From NCBI GenBank assembly GCA_043228905.1, contig JBHGNT010000009.1:15500001-15564000 (forward strand): a DNA stretch of 64,000 nucleotides, written 5' to 3'. Position numbers and translations under genes: made by a program. Under the pieces are notes generated by a model that made no database searches, was not told where the DNA came from, and was given only the letters and a program-made list of their open reading frames with translations. The stretch comes from Azolla caroliniana. Taxonomy: Eukaryota > Polypodiophyta. Of the stretch, positions 29,340-41,200 are shown in pieces. Positions within the stretch are counted from its first letter, which is position 1, and each line of letters starts with the position of its first letter.

Positions 29340-32300
29340 ATGGACGATTCGTTGGGAGGTATGTTCAAGCTCACCAGCTCCAACTATTCGGTATGGAAGT
29401 CGAAGATGAGGGACATGCTCGTGTTTAAAGACCTCTGGCTGCCGGTTCAGTTCGGGGACAAGAGACCGGACAAAATCGACGCCGCGATATGGGAGGTGAT
29501 GCACATGAAGATAACGGCATACATACGGTGTTTCATCGACATGAGCCTATACAACAACTTCAATGAAGAGAGCAAGGCTCATGAGCTCTGGGAGAAGATC
29601 GGCATAATGTTTCAAAACAAAAATGTTGTTAATCAGGTTTCGGTATTCCGGAAGCTAGTAAGACTCCGGTACCAAGATGGCTCCAGCATGGCGGAGCACA
29701 TGAATGCCTTCCAGGGGCTGATACACCAGGCAACATCATTGGAAGTACCTCTCGCCGATGAGGTACTAGCGCTACTCCTGCTCGGTTCCCTCCCGGATAG
29801 CTGGGAGACGTTGGTTGTCACTTTGGGCAACGTCGGGCCGGAAGGAAAGTGGTTATCCCTAGCAAGAGTAAAGTCGAGCTTGCTAGATGAGGAGGCGCGT
29901 CGGAAAGATAAAGATACGAGCTCCGATTCCAAAGCGCTCCTTACCAAATCGGATCGCGGAAGACAAAGAAACCGTAGTCCCCAAAACCGGGAAAAGTCGG
30001 GGACACAGTCAAAGTCAAGGGGGAGACCTACTTGCTTCTATTGCGGCAAGCCGGGACACTTCCAGAAGAACTGTCAGCATTTCCAAAAGGACAAGGAAAC
30101 CGACGGTACCGATTTGAAGCAGATACCGAACCGGAACGGTAAAGACCGGAGGGGGCTGGACCGGAAGGGGACGACGGCAATCACAGCAAGTGAAGAAGCG
30201 TTGATGCTCATCACCGAGGAGAGTGAGATAAACCTTGCCAGCGACGAGATGACCTGGGTAGTCGACTCCGGAGCGTCATTCCACCTTACCCCGGACCGGA
30301 AATGCTTCTCATCCTACTCAACCGGTGATCACGGCTGTGTCCGGATGGGGAATGAAGGAACATGCCGAATTGTCGGCATAGGAGACGTGTGGCTGACAAC
30401 ACCAACCGGATGCAAGTTGCTATTGAAGGATGTCTGACACGTTCCGGAGGTTCGTCTGAACCCGATATCAGCCGATCGGCTAGATGATGAAGGCTACACG
30501 GGTAGCACCCGGAACGGTGTCATGAACTTCAACAAAGGGAGCCTGATTGTGGCTCAGGCCCAGAAGGTCAACACGCTATACCTGATGAATGCCCGGTTAT
30601 GTCCGGAAGAAGTGAACGTGGCATCCGACACTACCGGTGAGCTGTGGCACAAAAGGTTGTGTCATATGAGCGAGAAGGGGATGAAGAGGCTTGCAGACGA
30701 CAACCTCATTCCAGTGAAGAATGTGCACTTGGAGAAGTGCACTGATTGTCTGGCCGGTAAGCAAAACCCGACCTCCTTCCGACCAAGGCCACCGATGAGA
30801 CGTAATACACCACTGGAGTTGGTGCATACGGATGTGTGTCAAGTAGACACGAAGTCACATGCCGGAGCGCAGTACTTCGTGACGTTCATAGATGACCACA
30901 GCCGGAAGCTGTGGGCCACACCGTTGAAGACGAAGGATCAGGTGCTATCCGTCTTCAAAGAGCTCCACGCGAGAGTGGAAAGAGAAACCGGTCGGAAGCT
31001 GAAGGCGGTTCAAGCAGATAACGGAGGAGAATATCGGGGGCAGTTCGAGGAGTACTACCGCTCGAAGGGAATCCGGCTCGAATTTACCGTGCCGAAGACG
31101 CCGGAACTAAACGGGCTGGCTGAGAGGATGAACCGGACCATAATGGAGAGGGTCCAGAGTATGCTAGCGCATGCAAAACTACCCAAGAAGTTTTGGGTTG
31201 AGGCACTGTCGACAGCGACATACGTGATAAACAGATCACCCTCAGTACCCTTGGACGGAGACACGCCACAGAGAGTCTGGACCGGTAAGGAAGTGTCCTA
31301 CCGGCATCTGAAGGTATTCGGGTGTCTCGCGTACGTGCATGTAGCTAAGGACCGGAGAGGAAAGTTAGATACAAAGACCTGGCCATGCATATTCCTCGGT
31401 TACGGCGACGATGAGTTCGGCTACCGAGTGTGGGACCCGGTCGACAAGAAGGTATTCCGGAGTCGAGATATTATCTTCATGGAGGACAAGACGCTCACCG
31501 ACTGGGAGTCGGAGAAGAAGATAATGAACTCCGAGTCGACCAGTAAGGATCGACTCTACGATGAGCAGACCCAACCGGCAAGAGACCGGTTAGCACTCGA
31601 GGAACCAGCCGGTTACGGTGAGGATACCGGACCGGCAGAAGAAGAAGTAGAGGAAGCTGAAACTGGAACCGGCCAAGACCCCGAAACAGATTCGGATGAA
31701 GAGCAAATGGAGGAGCCGGTTACCGAAGCCCGAAGACGGAGATATCCTCTCAGAGAGAGAAGGGCACCCCGGAGATTTCCGGGAGCCTGAAAGCTTCGAA
31801 GAAGCGAAGGATGACACCCACAGCCGAAAATGGTTAAGTGTCATGCAGGATGAGATGGATTCCCTGCATGAGAACCATACGTACGAATTGGTGGAGTTGC
31901 CGAAAGGAAAGCGGGCACTCCGAAATAAGTGGGTGTACAAGTTGAAACCGGGAGATGCCGGCAACCCCCCGAGATACAAAGCCAGGATCGTGGTGAAGGG
32001 GTTCCAGCAGAAAAAGGGCGTGGACTTTGACGAGATATTTGCCCCGGTAGTAAAGATGACCTCCATCCGGACGATGCTGAGTATATCGGCAAGCATGGAC
32101 CTCGAGGTAGAACAGTTGGACGTGAAGACGGCATTCCTTCATGGCGACCTCAAAGAGGAGATCTACATGCAGCAACCGGAAGGATTCGTGGAGAAAGGGA
32201 AGGAGCACCTGGTATGCCGGTTGAAGAAGAGCCTCTACGGGTTGAAGCAAGCCCCCCGGCAATGGTACCGGAAGTTCGATTCCTTCATGACCGATCAAGG

Positions 32301-33354
32301 GTACCACAAGACACAGGCCGATCACTGCGTGTTTGTGAAGAAGTTCGAAGGAGATGACTTCCTGATACTCCTTCTGTACGTGGATGACATGTTGATCGTC
32401 GGACGGGATCAAGTCAAAATACGGATGCTGAAGAAGGCTCTCAACTGGACCTTCTCAATGAAAGACTTGGGTTCGGCAAGACAGATGTTGGGGATGCATA
32501 TTATCTGGAACCGGTCAAAGAAGCAATTATGGTTGTCACAGGAGAAGTACGTGACAAAGGTGCTTCAACAGTTCAACATGTCATATGCGAAACCGGTCGG
32601 ATCGACACTTCCGGCAAACTGCAGGCTATCCGGTAAGCAAAGCCCAAAGACGAAAGCAGAGAAGGCGGATATGATGAAGATTCCATATGCCTCTGCCGTC
32701 GGGAGCTTGATGTACGCAATGGTCTGTACCCGACCGGATATAGGATACGCAGTTGGAGTGGTGAGCCGGTTTATGAGCAGTCCCAGCAAGGAGCATTGGA
32801 ACGCGGTCAAATGGATACTCCGGTATTTGAAGGGCACTTCAAATATGTGTCTCCGATTCGGCTCCGGAAAACCTCAACTTGACGGTTTCACCGATTCGGA
32901 CATGTCGACTGATGTGGATACCAGTCGGTCTACATCTGGGTATGTAATGACATATGCATGGGGAGCTGTTTCGCGGCAGTCGAGGCTGCAGAAGATGGTT
33001 GCATTGTCAACCACGGAGGCGGAGTACATGGCAGCCGTGGAAGCCGGCAAGGAAATATTATGGATGAAGGACTTCATCGGAGAGCTCGGTATCCGGCAAG
33101 ATGCATACAGACTCTATTGCGATAGTCAAAGTGCCATCCATCTTGCTAAGAATGCGGCCTACCATTCCCAGATGAAGCATATCTAGCGAAGGTATCACTG
33201 GATCCGGGAAAGAGTAGATGACCAGGAGCTCGCACTGACGAAGATCCACACGGCCGAGAACGGGTCAGATATGCTGACCAAAGTGTTGATACCCGACAAG
33301 CTGGATGCATGCCGGAAGAGGATCGGACTGGTAAGACACCCCATGCCGGAGTGA
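29340..33354 (+). pseudogene. Copia C gag-pol polyprotein (few defects)
   Basis: Starts MDDSLGGMFKLTSSNYSVWK. Gag has the UBN2-type core and a full zinc knuckle (CFYCGKPGHFQKNCQHF, about 30033). Protease follows with WVVDSGASFHLTPD (Asp-Ser-Gly intact). Pre-integrase reads ELWHKRLCHMSEKGMKRLAD, and integrase has LELVHTDVCQVDTKSHAGAQ, QADNGGEYRGQFEEYY and PKTPELNGLAERMNRT. RT carries LLLYVDDMLIVGRDQVK and RNase H FTDSDMSTDVDTSRSTSGY and DSQSAIHLAKN. Only three defects are seen: TGA at 30435 where relatives have Arg, a short deletion near 31780 that shifts frame and removes about 13 codons of the linker, and TAG at 33184 where relatives have Gln. It ends PMPE at 33354. Confidence 0.92.
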
Positions 33355-33364
33355 AGGGGGAGTT
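33354..33364 (+). other. Copia C polypurine tract
   Basis: AAGGGGGAGTT directly before the 3' LTR. Confidence 0.85.
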
Positions 33365-34174
33365 TATTGGGAGACAGGTCCCTTCAGATGGGAAGGGAGA
33401 AGAACAGTGCTGATGAACAAACTCGGCCGAGGCCGAAACCAGATGACGAGTACCCGGCTACGAAGGGCCGGATGGTACAGACCCAGTGAAGAACCGGATG
33501 AGGACTACCTAGCTACGGAGAGCCGGATGGTGCAGACCCGGTGAGAACCGGATGAGGAGTACCCAGCTACGGAGAGCCGGATGGTACAAACCCGGTGAAG
33601 AACCGGATGAGGAGTACCCGGCTACGGAGAGCCGGATGGTACAGACCCGGTGAAGGACCGGATGAGGAGTACCCGGCAAGATCCGGATGATGCAGGCCCG
33701 GTGAGGAATGCTCTCCGGATGAAGAGACATATTTGTAAATATGTTTCTGAGAGTCCATCGTGGCTATATTTGTAAATAGCCGAAAAGTCATATTAGTATA
33801 AATATGACTTAGGGCAAACTTTTAGTAGTTGTTGTCATTCTTGTTGGTGCAAGAATAGAGTGAGCGCGTAACAGTGTACAGAGAGAGAGAGAGAGAGAGA
33901 GAAAGAGGTTGTTGCCTCTGTTGTAACCGCCGCCTGTGGTGAGGATCGTGAGCACGAGGTCATTGCCTCCGTGAACTCATTGTTGTACATTCTAGCATAG
34001 TGATAGTTTGCAGCCTGTGGGTTGCCGTGGTTTTTCCCTCTTTGGGTTTTCCACGTAAACATCCTGTGCACTCGTTTCTTCTTCGTGTCGTGTTTTATTT
34101 CCCGTTTTCTGTGTATGATTCTAAGCTTGGTTGTGGCCGAGCGTTGTGCATAAGGAGCGCTTGAGTTCCTGTCA
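33365..34174 (+). repeat. Copia C 3' LTR
   Basis: 810 bp. It starts TATTGGGAGAC (one base off TGTTGGG) and ends CTGTCA before the GATCA duplication. TATA-like AGTATAAATATG lies at about 33796. Confidence 0.88.
33442..33717 (+). repeat. 54-55 bp tandem repeats in copia C U3
   Basis: Five units begin at 33442, 33497, 33551, 33606 and 33661, each with GATGAnGAnTACC, GGCTACG, GCCGGATG and ACCCGGTGA. The last unit is partly diverged. They lie upstream of the TATA box. Confidence 0.9.
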
Positions 34175-35430
34175 GATCAGATAAACAATTGTATGCATCG
34201 CCTCAACCCAGTACGATTTTGGCAACTTAGCATGCATCAGCATGCTCCTTACTCTTTCCATAACAGTTTGATTCATCCTCTTTGCAAACTCGTTCAACTC
34301 AAGGCTCTTCGGTATTGTGTATTCGATTTGAATACCTTGGGCCTTGCAGTATTCTTCGAACTGCCCTCTATATTCACCATCGTTGTCGGTTCGAACAGCC
34401 TTCAACTTCTAACCCAATTCCACTTGTCGTTTCGAAAGCTACCATTGTAACATTCGTTGTCCATCCTTCTCGTTGATATCAGATTCAATCTTATATTTGG
34501 CACATTTCAAACATCCTTCAGTATTAGTCGATGTTGTCAGACATACATTTCTGACGCCGACTATCTTGCATTCCCCGTTATCTTCCATCTTTACATAGCC
34601 ATGGTCTCCGACTGTGTAAGTCGAGAAACACTCTCTCAAGGGAGTTATATGAAAGGATGCACCCGAGTCGATTACCTAGGTACACTCTTCACTTGCAAGA
34701 TTTGTGCTTGCCTGCGCACAAATGAACAAGATCTCCTCTTCACTTGTAGCTACGGTTGATGTGCCCTTCTCCTCAGAAATCTTTCTGGGTTCGATGTCCT
34801 TTGAGGCACCTTTGTCCTTCTTAAGGTGTCGACAGTTCTTCTGGAAGTGTCCAGGTTTCCTACATTAGAAGCATGTTTGCTTTCCTCTAGACTTGGACTA
34901 GGATTGAGACTTATCTCTTCTTTGTGTACTTCTCTGTATGTTCCTTCCTCTGTCGGTATGTTGAGCCACATTTGACTCCATCTAAGACAGGACACCCTTG
35001 TCCTTCCTTCTTGTCTCCTCATTCAAGATATTTGTCTTCACCACTTGTAGAGACAAGTTTTCTTCTTGACGCGAGGTGCTGAGAGTCACCATCAAATTCT
35101 CCTAGTTGTCTTGCAGGGTACACATCATAGTAGAACCTGCATAGCATCATCCAGGGGAAACTTGACTACTACAAGTTGATTCACTAGCCCCATGAATGTG
35201 TTGATGTGTTCCACTATGCTCTCTTCATCCCTGTACTTCAATCGTACGATCTTTCTCATCAAATATGTCTTGTTCAGGGAATTCTTCCTCTCATACAACC
35301 CTGACAACTTCTACCACATCTCGTAGGTATTTGTGTCATGCACCACATGTTGAAGGACACTGACATCTACGCATTGTCTGATGGTGGCCACTGCCTTCCT
35401 ATTGAGGAGTTTCCATTCAAACTCTAATAC
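34175..35430 (-). pseudogene. Copia D integrase, protease and gag remnants
   Basis: Read downward from 35430: gag (WKLLNRKAVATIRQCVDV, YERKNSLNKTYLMRKIVRLK, VEHINTFMGLVNQL) at 35430-35120, a damaged zinc-knuckle region near 34860, protease neighbourhood (STYTVGDHGYVKMEDNGEC) at about 34600, and integrase (AVRTDNDGEYRGQFEEYC, LELNEFAKRMNQTVMERV) at 34405-34175. Many stops. It continues at 28756-29271. The first about 50 gag codons are missing; it is fused to a gypsy integrase at about 35430. Confidence 0.82.
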
Positions 35431-35435
35431 CAATT

Positions 35436-37150
35436 TCCAACGTTGGGGTGACCAAAACCCCTAAGATAGCAACTCTAGTGTTTTCGCAACCCCAAAGTGG
35501 CCGACAAGAGGATCATCGTGGTAGTTTTATAGTATTCGGGTGCAACATGCTCCAGTCGGTACGATATATTAGCCTATCCCAAGTTGTAAAGTGACTAAGA
35601 TCTGAGCTTTGAATTTCTTGGGATGGGTCATTGATGTGCGCCATAATGTCGATGGCGAATGGGTCTAACATGGTTGCTTGGGTGATCTCGTTGAGCAAGG
35701 AATCATCATGCAGCATGTAGGTTACAAACATCTAGAGTTGATCAGGCCGCAACAAACAATGTGATTGTTGAGAATATGCATCGTCACCTGGACGTAGTTC
35801 AAAATCTGGTCACCGAGACAGGGCATCCACTTTCCCATGTTGAACATCGGGTCAAAACAAGATTTTGAAGTCATAGTAGACGAGAAAAGATAACCATTTT
35901 GGGCCTTAGCCAGATAGGGTCGCCATTCGGCGAAGGCAGCGATGATAACTACAAGCTCCTTGTTGTAGACCGGATAATTGATTTTCGGGGCTATAAACTT
36001 CCGGGAGTAGAAGGCGATTGGATGTAGTGTGCCATCGTCATTTGGTTGGGACAAGACCGCGTCAATAGCAAAGTTGGAGGCATCATTTTCAACCTGGAAG
36101 GGTCTTGTAACGTCAGGGTGGACCAACACTGGGGCTGAGAGAAAAGTTGCTTTGAGGGCATCAAAAGCATTATGTGTCGCAAGGGTCCAAAGCAATGGAG
36201 TATCTATTCCAGTAAGTTGGATGAGAAGTTGCACTAGGGAAGAAAACCCGTCAATAAATCGTCGATAGAAATTTGCGAAACCAAGAAATGATTGTACCTC
36301 GTTCAACCGAATCGGGAGAGACCAATCGGTGATTGCCTCTACCTTGCGCTTGTCAATTGTGATCCTGGTGGGTGAGATCACGTAAACCAAGAATTCGACA
36401 AAGGTCTGATTGAATTCACATTTCTCACTTTTGGCGTAAAGCCCATATTCCCAAAGTTTGGTTAGAACCAACCGGGCATGTGTGGGCTCCTTGAAGTTGG
36501 AAGAAAAAACTAGGATGCCGTCAAGGTAGATTACCACGAAGAGATCAAGATGCTCTCGAAATATACCGTTCATCATGTGTTGGAAGACTATCAGGGTGTT
36601 GGTGAGACCGAATGGCATCACCTTGTACTCGAAATGCCCATAGCGCGTCCGAAAGGTTGTTTTCCACTCATCCCAAGGCCTGATGCGCACCAAATTGTAG
36701 GCTCCCCGAAGTCGATTTTGGAGAAGATACGCCATGTTCAGAGTCAATCGAGGAGCGTTGGAATTAAGGGCAAGGGATAACGATTACGCACCATAACTTT
36801 GTTGAGACCCCAATAATCCACACATAGGCATAATGAGTCGTCCTTCTTCTTGACAAATAAGATTGGGGCCCCGGCCTATGATTTGGAGGGTTGAATGAAG
36901 CCCTTCGTGAGGTTGTCATCTAGATATGTAAGGAGAGCCTCAAGTTCGGGTTCGGATATCCCATAAATAGGACCAAATGGTCAATGCTCGCTAACTTGGA
37001 GTTCGATTGGGCAATCGTAGGGGTGATGAGCCAGTAACCAATCTGCATTTCTCTTCTCAAATATGTCCAAAAAGTCGCTATACCGTGCGAGCAAATTGTT
37101 GATAGGAACGGAGACGTTCATGTACATAGTGACATCGACTAATGTAAGAT
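35436..37150 (-). pseudogene. Chromovirus RT, RNase H and integrase start (reversed)
   Basis: Downward from 37150: pre-RT part (INNLLARYSDFLDIFEKRNA), then [20 protein letters not shown]. After a frameshift, RT continues with WKTTFRTRYGHFEYKVMPFG, the active site VVIYLDGILVFSS (YLDD changed to YLDG) and VQSFLGFANFYRRFIDGFSS. RNase H reads FQVENDASNFAIDAVLSQ and LHPIAFYSRKF; the end is damaged. It finishes with the first half of the integrase zinc finger (HDDPLVGHFGVAKTLELLS) at 35440. The wording is of the sushi/Tcn1 chromovirus type and may be the same family as 229-1125. Confidence 0.85.
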
Positions 37151-37180
37151 CTTCTCTTTGTCATAGGTTTGTGTTATAAA

Positions 37181-37203
37181 TAGGGTTTAGGGTTTAGGGT
37201 TTA
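37181..37203. repeat. Interstitial telomere-like repeat
   Basis: TAGGGTTTAGGGTTTAGGGT followed by TTA: three to four units of the plant telomere repeat TTTAGGG. It is short and could be a chance telo-box or a relic of break repair. Confidence 0.8.
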
Positions 37204-38229
37204 ACGTTTGGGTGTCAACACTAATCAATACAATATCAAATTGAGTTTTGATTGTAGCTCATGAATTCTTGTATCAATAATGGCTATTATATTAGTACAT
37301 GCTCCCAATGCACTGATGCAAGTGATTTGATCTTGTGAAATGCCTGAAAATTGCATCAATTTCAAACAATCTAGACCTCAACAAGTTTGGGCCTGAGCAA
37401 TTCCCAAACCAGTTTAGGAATCGGTTTGGTTCAAGCTTGGAAACTCCTAAACCATTTACACCGACCAAACTATTGTTGGTTCCTAGATATGGATCATAGT
37501 TACAAATTACAATATTCAAGTCGTGACAAGAGCAAAAAAAGATCTCTATACATCATGTAGGAACATTAAACTGGAGATTGGGGATTTCCATATTGATCTC
37601 CATATTGTCAAAACTATCACATCCAAAGCATTGCACCTAGTATCATGTTACTACAGTAACACCTGTTAGCTACTAAACCATAGATGCACACTAAAATCAC
37701 CATCTACATTTAATTTAACACATTTTGCGTTCCAACCTATTGGAAATCAGAGCCCATCTTTATGCATAAGAGTCAATAAGTGCCTACCTTTATTTCAATT
37801 TTTGAGGAAATCGTAAGTGTCCACCTTTAAAAATGGCCAAAGACTACCAACTACTAACACAAATCTTTACTGACGTATATGTGAACAATAGGCAAGCCTA
37901 GCAACACATTCCCATCACTGTCCCATAACGTTAAAACTTCAATACCATCAGAATGACAGTTACTTAACATGGATTCCTTGTACAATTTCAACCACAATTC
38001 CATACAAATCTTATCTCATGCTTTAGTTATCTCCATGTGTACAAAGTTTGAACTCTTTATTCTGTTGGCAGTTTTAAGTTTTAAGTATATCTGTTAGATG
38101 AGCAGTCATACAGGCCACAAGATAAGAAAAAGGACGAAATTCTTGTTTAAGCATGAGAACATATTGAAAATTTACAATATATACAAATTTTGTAGTAGCA
38201 CTTTCCATAAGAAGTTTTCAGCAAGGGAA
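37204..38229. other. Intergenic AT-rich spacer
   Basis: No open frame of note and no repeat seen. The part next to 38229 would be the 3' untranslated region of the gene at 38230-41490. A run with AATATTGAAAATTTACAA lies at about 38160-38180, but no clear poly(A) signal stands out. Confidence 0.5.
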
Positions 38230-41200
38230 TCACGTCAGTAGATTCTCAAATCCAGGAAAAACTGTGGTGTATCCTCGATTCAGTTCTTCCACTGAACGAG
38301 ACAAAGAGTGATGCTCTTCTTTAACCGCCCTCTCAGAAAACCCTTCTAAGGAGTCGTTATTGGAGTCAGATTCCAACAGATCAATTAAAACATTGCACGT
38401 TTCATTTGTATTGGACTTCTCTAGATCAATCAAGGCTCTCTCTGCTTCAAATGCAGTCTCAACGCTGAACCAGTGAACATCACCAGAATTGTGATTTAGC
38501 ACTTCAGGAGATACACCCAATTCAGCTTCAGCCAGAAGGGATTTGTGTAGTAGCAAGTTGACAATATCATTGCTATCAATGTCAATCATCAATCTGCTGC
38601 TTGTAGATTCAAAAGACAAATCAGCAATAGCATCACAATTTACCATCCTATCATCAATAAGGTTATGTACTTTAACTAGAAATTCCATGTTTCCACAACT
38701 TCCTGTATCAGCATCGAAGTCATCACTGCTTTGTGTATTCTTTAGACTCTTCTCGCACTGATTGGTCTCTTTTGTACAGTTGTCAATAACATCCTGAAAA
38801 ACGTGTTCATCTCCAATGTTGCTTAATGAGTGTTCTCCAAGAAGGTAGGGAATGATGGTAGATTCCTCAATTGCAGATCCAGGCTGAGAACTAGATATCC
38901 GAGAAACGGAACAAGAATGTGAGGTACCTATTATAAATGGGGTTCTATCTGGTTCAAATTCAGCCGGACAAGAGAACTGTCTCTGGCAGATCAAAACATT
39001 CTTATCATTGCAAATGTTCATATCGCTTGTTTCTTCACATGAAGCATTGAGTTGAATACAGCTTGACATGTCATCAATATCATTGACAAGCCAGTGTAGA
39101 TCATTTGGATCTGTATCTCCAGATGGTATGATTTCACTATCTTTTCCACTTTCAATAGCATAATCATCAATAGTTTCAATATCTACAGAACTCTGATTAA
39201 GCAAAGAGGGGCCATTTTTCACTTGACTGCTGCAAAACTGGATATCTCCTACACTGCTACAGCCCACAGAGCCAAATGCTCGTAATTTATTATAGGTGTG
39301 CAGAGAGATGTCACCACTTAATGAGCTGAAAACTAAATTTCCAGCTCTATATTCCAATTTACTATCTGTCCTTTCTTGTCTCATATGTTTATTGGAAACC
39401 TGAGTTTCGGTAAGACCATAGACAGAGTCATTCAATGATCCTCCAGATCTGGAACCAGAATCTATGAGCTTGTAATTTTTCAAAGGTTGTTTCCATTCGA
39501 CTTCATCATATATATTACTTTCATTCTCAGAAGACTGCTTCAATTGCACCAAATCAAAAGAACATTGACAGCTCGAATCATAATCAGACTTCGCCTCCAA
39601 GTCTATATCATATTCCTCAGATTCAACCTCAATCGTACAGTTCACATTAGCATGATCAATGTTTTCAATTTCAGAATGTTTTATCCTTGATTCATCTGTA
39701 CCATCGGACTGTCCCTCATTACTTATGCACGTCAGGTTGTTCGAATCCTCGTCATCTCGACTGTAACATGAAGTAAATGCTGTCAGTGCTGTCAGCCAAG
39801 CATCATCCAAGGATCCATAAAGTTTTTTAGTTGGCACACTAGTTGAATAAGAAGCAGCCTCCTTTGCAGAGTCATCTGAAGCTGAGGATAAATTTGATCC
39901 TTTACCCTTTTCTATGGTCTCAGCAAAAGTAAACAAACCATCATCCTTAAACCCATCTCCAGGAAATATATCTGACCTGACAGTAGAAGAAGGGCATGAT
40001 TCTGCCGCTTGTCTGGCCAATAGTGTTTGCTCATGATATCCATCAGTGGTAGATGTATTTGCAAAAGGGTCTCCATGTCTTTCTGCTGAAACTGATGCAG
40101 AGGCATGTCCAGCTAATGGAACTGAACCCGTATCCTTATATTCAGGCAACACTACCGACTCGACGTTTAAATTAGGGCATGGTTCTTCACCCGGACTTTT
40201 GTGTGCTATTTTCTGATGATAGGTGCCAAATTGTACATCTGGAGACGACTCTCCATGCCTTTCTCCAGAAAGAGATAAATCGAATGAAGATGTCCTCTTG
40301 AATGCCTCCCCCTGCCTTGCTTCTAAGAGAGTAATTCTCTGATCTATTTTCTCAAAAGCACTCTGTAAATATGACTCCATGCGCAAACATAATGTCTCCA
40401 GTCTATCAAAACGTTTAGAAAAAGTCTCCAAAGTAAGCAACATGTTTCTGGACAAGGATTCATCCACACAATCACTTGAATATGATTGATGGTGATGCTT
40501 GTCCACAGCATGAACACTGGATTGTGAAGGTTCACATGCATTCCTTAATTTTGTCTCCTCTACTTTGCTTTGGCATAATTCCTTATTTTGTGCTTCAGCA
40601 GCATAACTTTCAATATCTAATTGTGGGCCTGCCTGTCCTATTTCATCCTTACAAGAAGAATCCACTGATTTTTCCAACATATTCACCCCCTGCTCCGGTA
40701 GCTGATTGCTTGCACCAGATTTTAAGGGATCCACAGAAAATCTGGCTTTTGAAACTCTCTGGGCCATTTGAAGCATGCTTGGAAGGAACATTGCCAGCAT
40801 TTCAGAATTTGGCCCTTTTCCTGCTGACTGAGTTGAAGCAACAATTTTGGGAATTTCAGGACCTGAAACAGCAAGGATTACAACCTGATCAACTTCAACC
40901 TGTGACCTATCTTGCAGGGATAGAAGACGAATTGTTATAGTCTCCCATGCACTTTGCTCAACAAGTTCTAGCTCCGCTTCATACATTTGTTGTTTACTGC
41001 TCAGACTTATGTTCCATTCCACACATGGTGAATGATTTTCTCCAATTTTCTTCAAGTCTACAGGGTTTATACTGCAATATAATTCATGATTATCTGTACC
41101 ATTATGGATAGAAGATGTTTCAGCCTCAAATTTGGTCTCGCTATTCAAAGATCCATTGATTTTAAGCTCTAGCCAACTATCTTCACCACTGCTAGAGCCC

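Larger units (their letters stand above)
29272..34174 (+). mobile_element. Copia element C (nearly intact)
   Basis: A 4903-bp plus-strand element flanked by GATCA (29267-29271 and 34175-34179). It interrupts element D, whose reading is restored when C is removed (compare 27583-27640). The 3' LTR is 810 bp, but only about 60 bp of the 5' LTR remain, joined directly to the gag leader. It is the best preserved member of the C/H/I family. Confidence 0.92.

Noticed and set aside
31834-32412. 192-codon minus-strand frame opposite copia C RT
   Set aside because: Antisense to a well-conserved RT; no independent support.
35421-35432. TGGTATTAGAGT on the minus strand looked like a primer binding site of copia D
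   Set aside because: The frame runs through it from gypsy integrase (GFWSPQRWKLV) into copia gag (WKLLNRKAVATIRQ), so it is inside coding remnants at a fusion, not beside an LTR.
40476-40940. 154-codon plus-strand frame opposite the host gene
   Set aside because: The minus-strand frame is 1086 codons and has conserved-looking blocks; this is its antisense.
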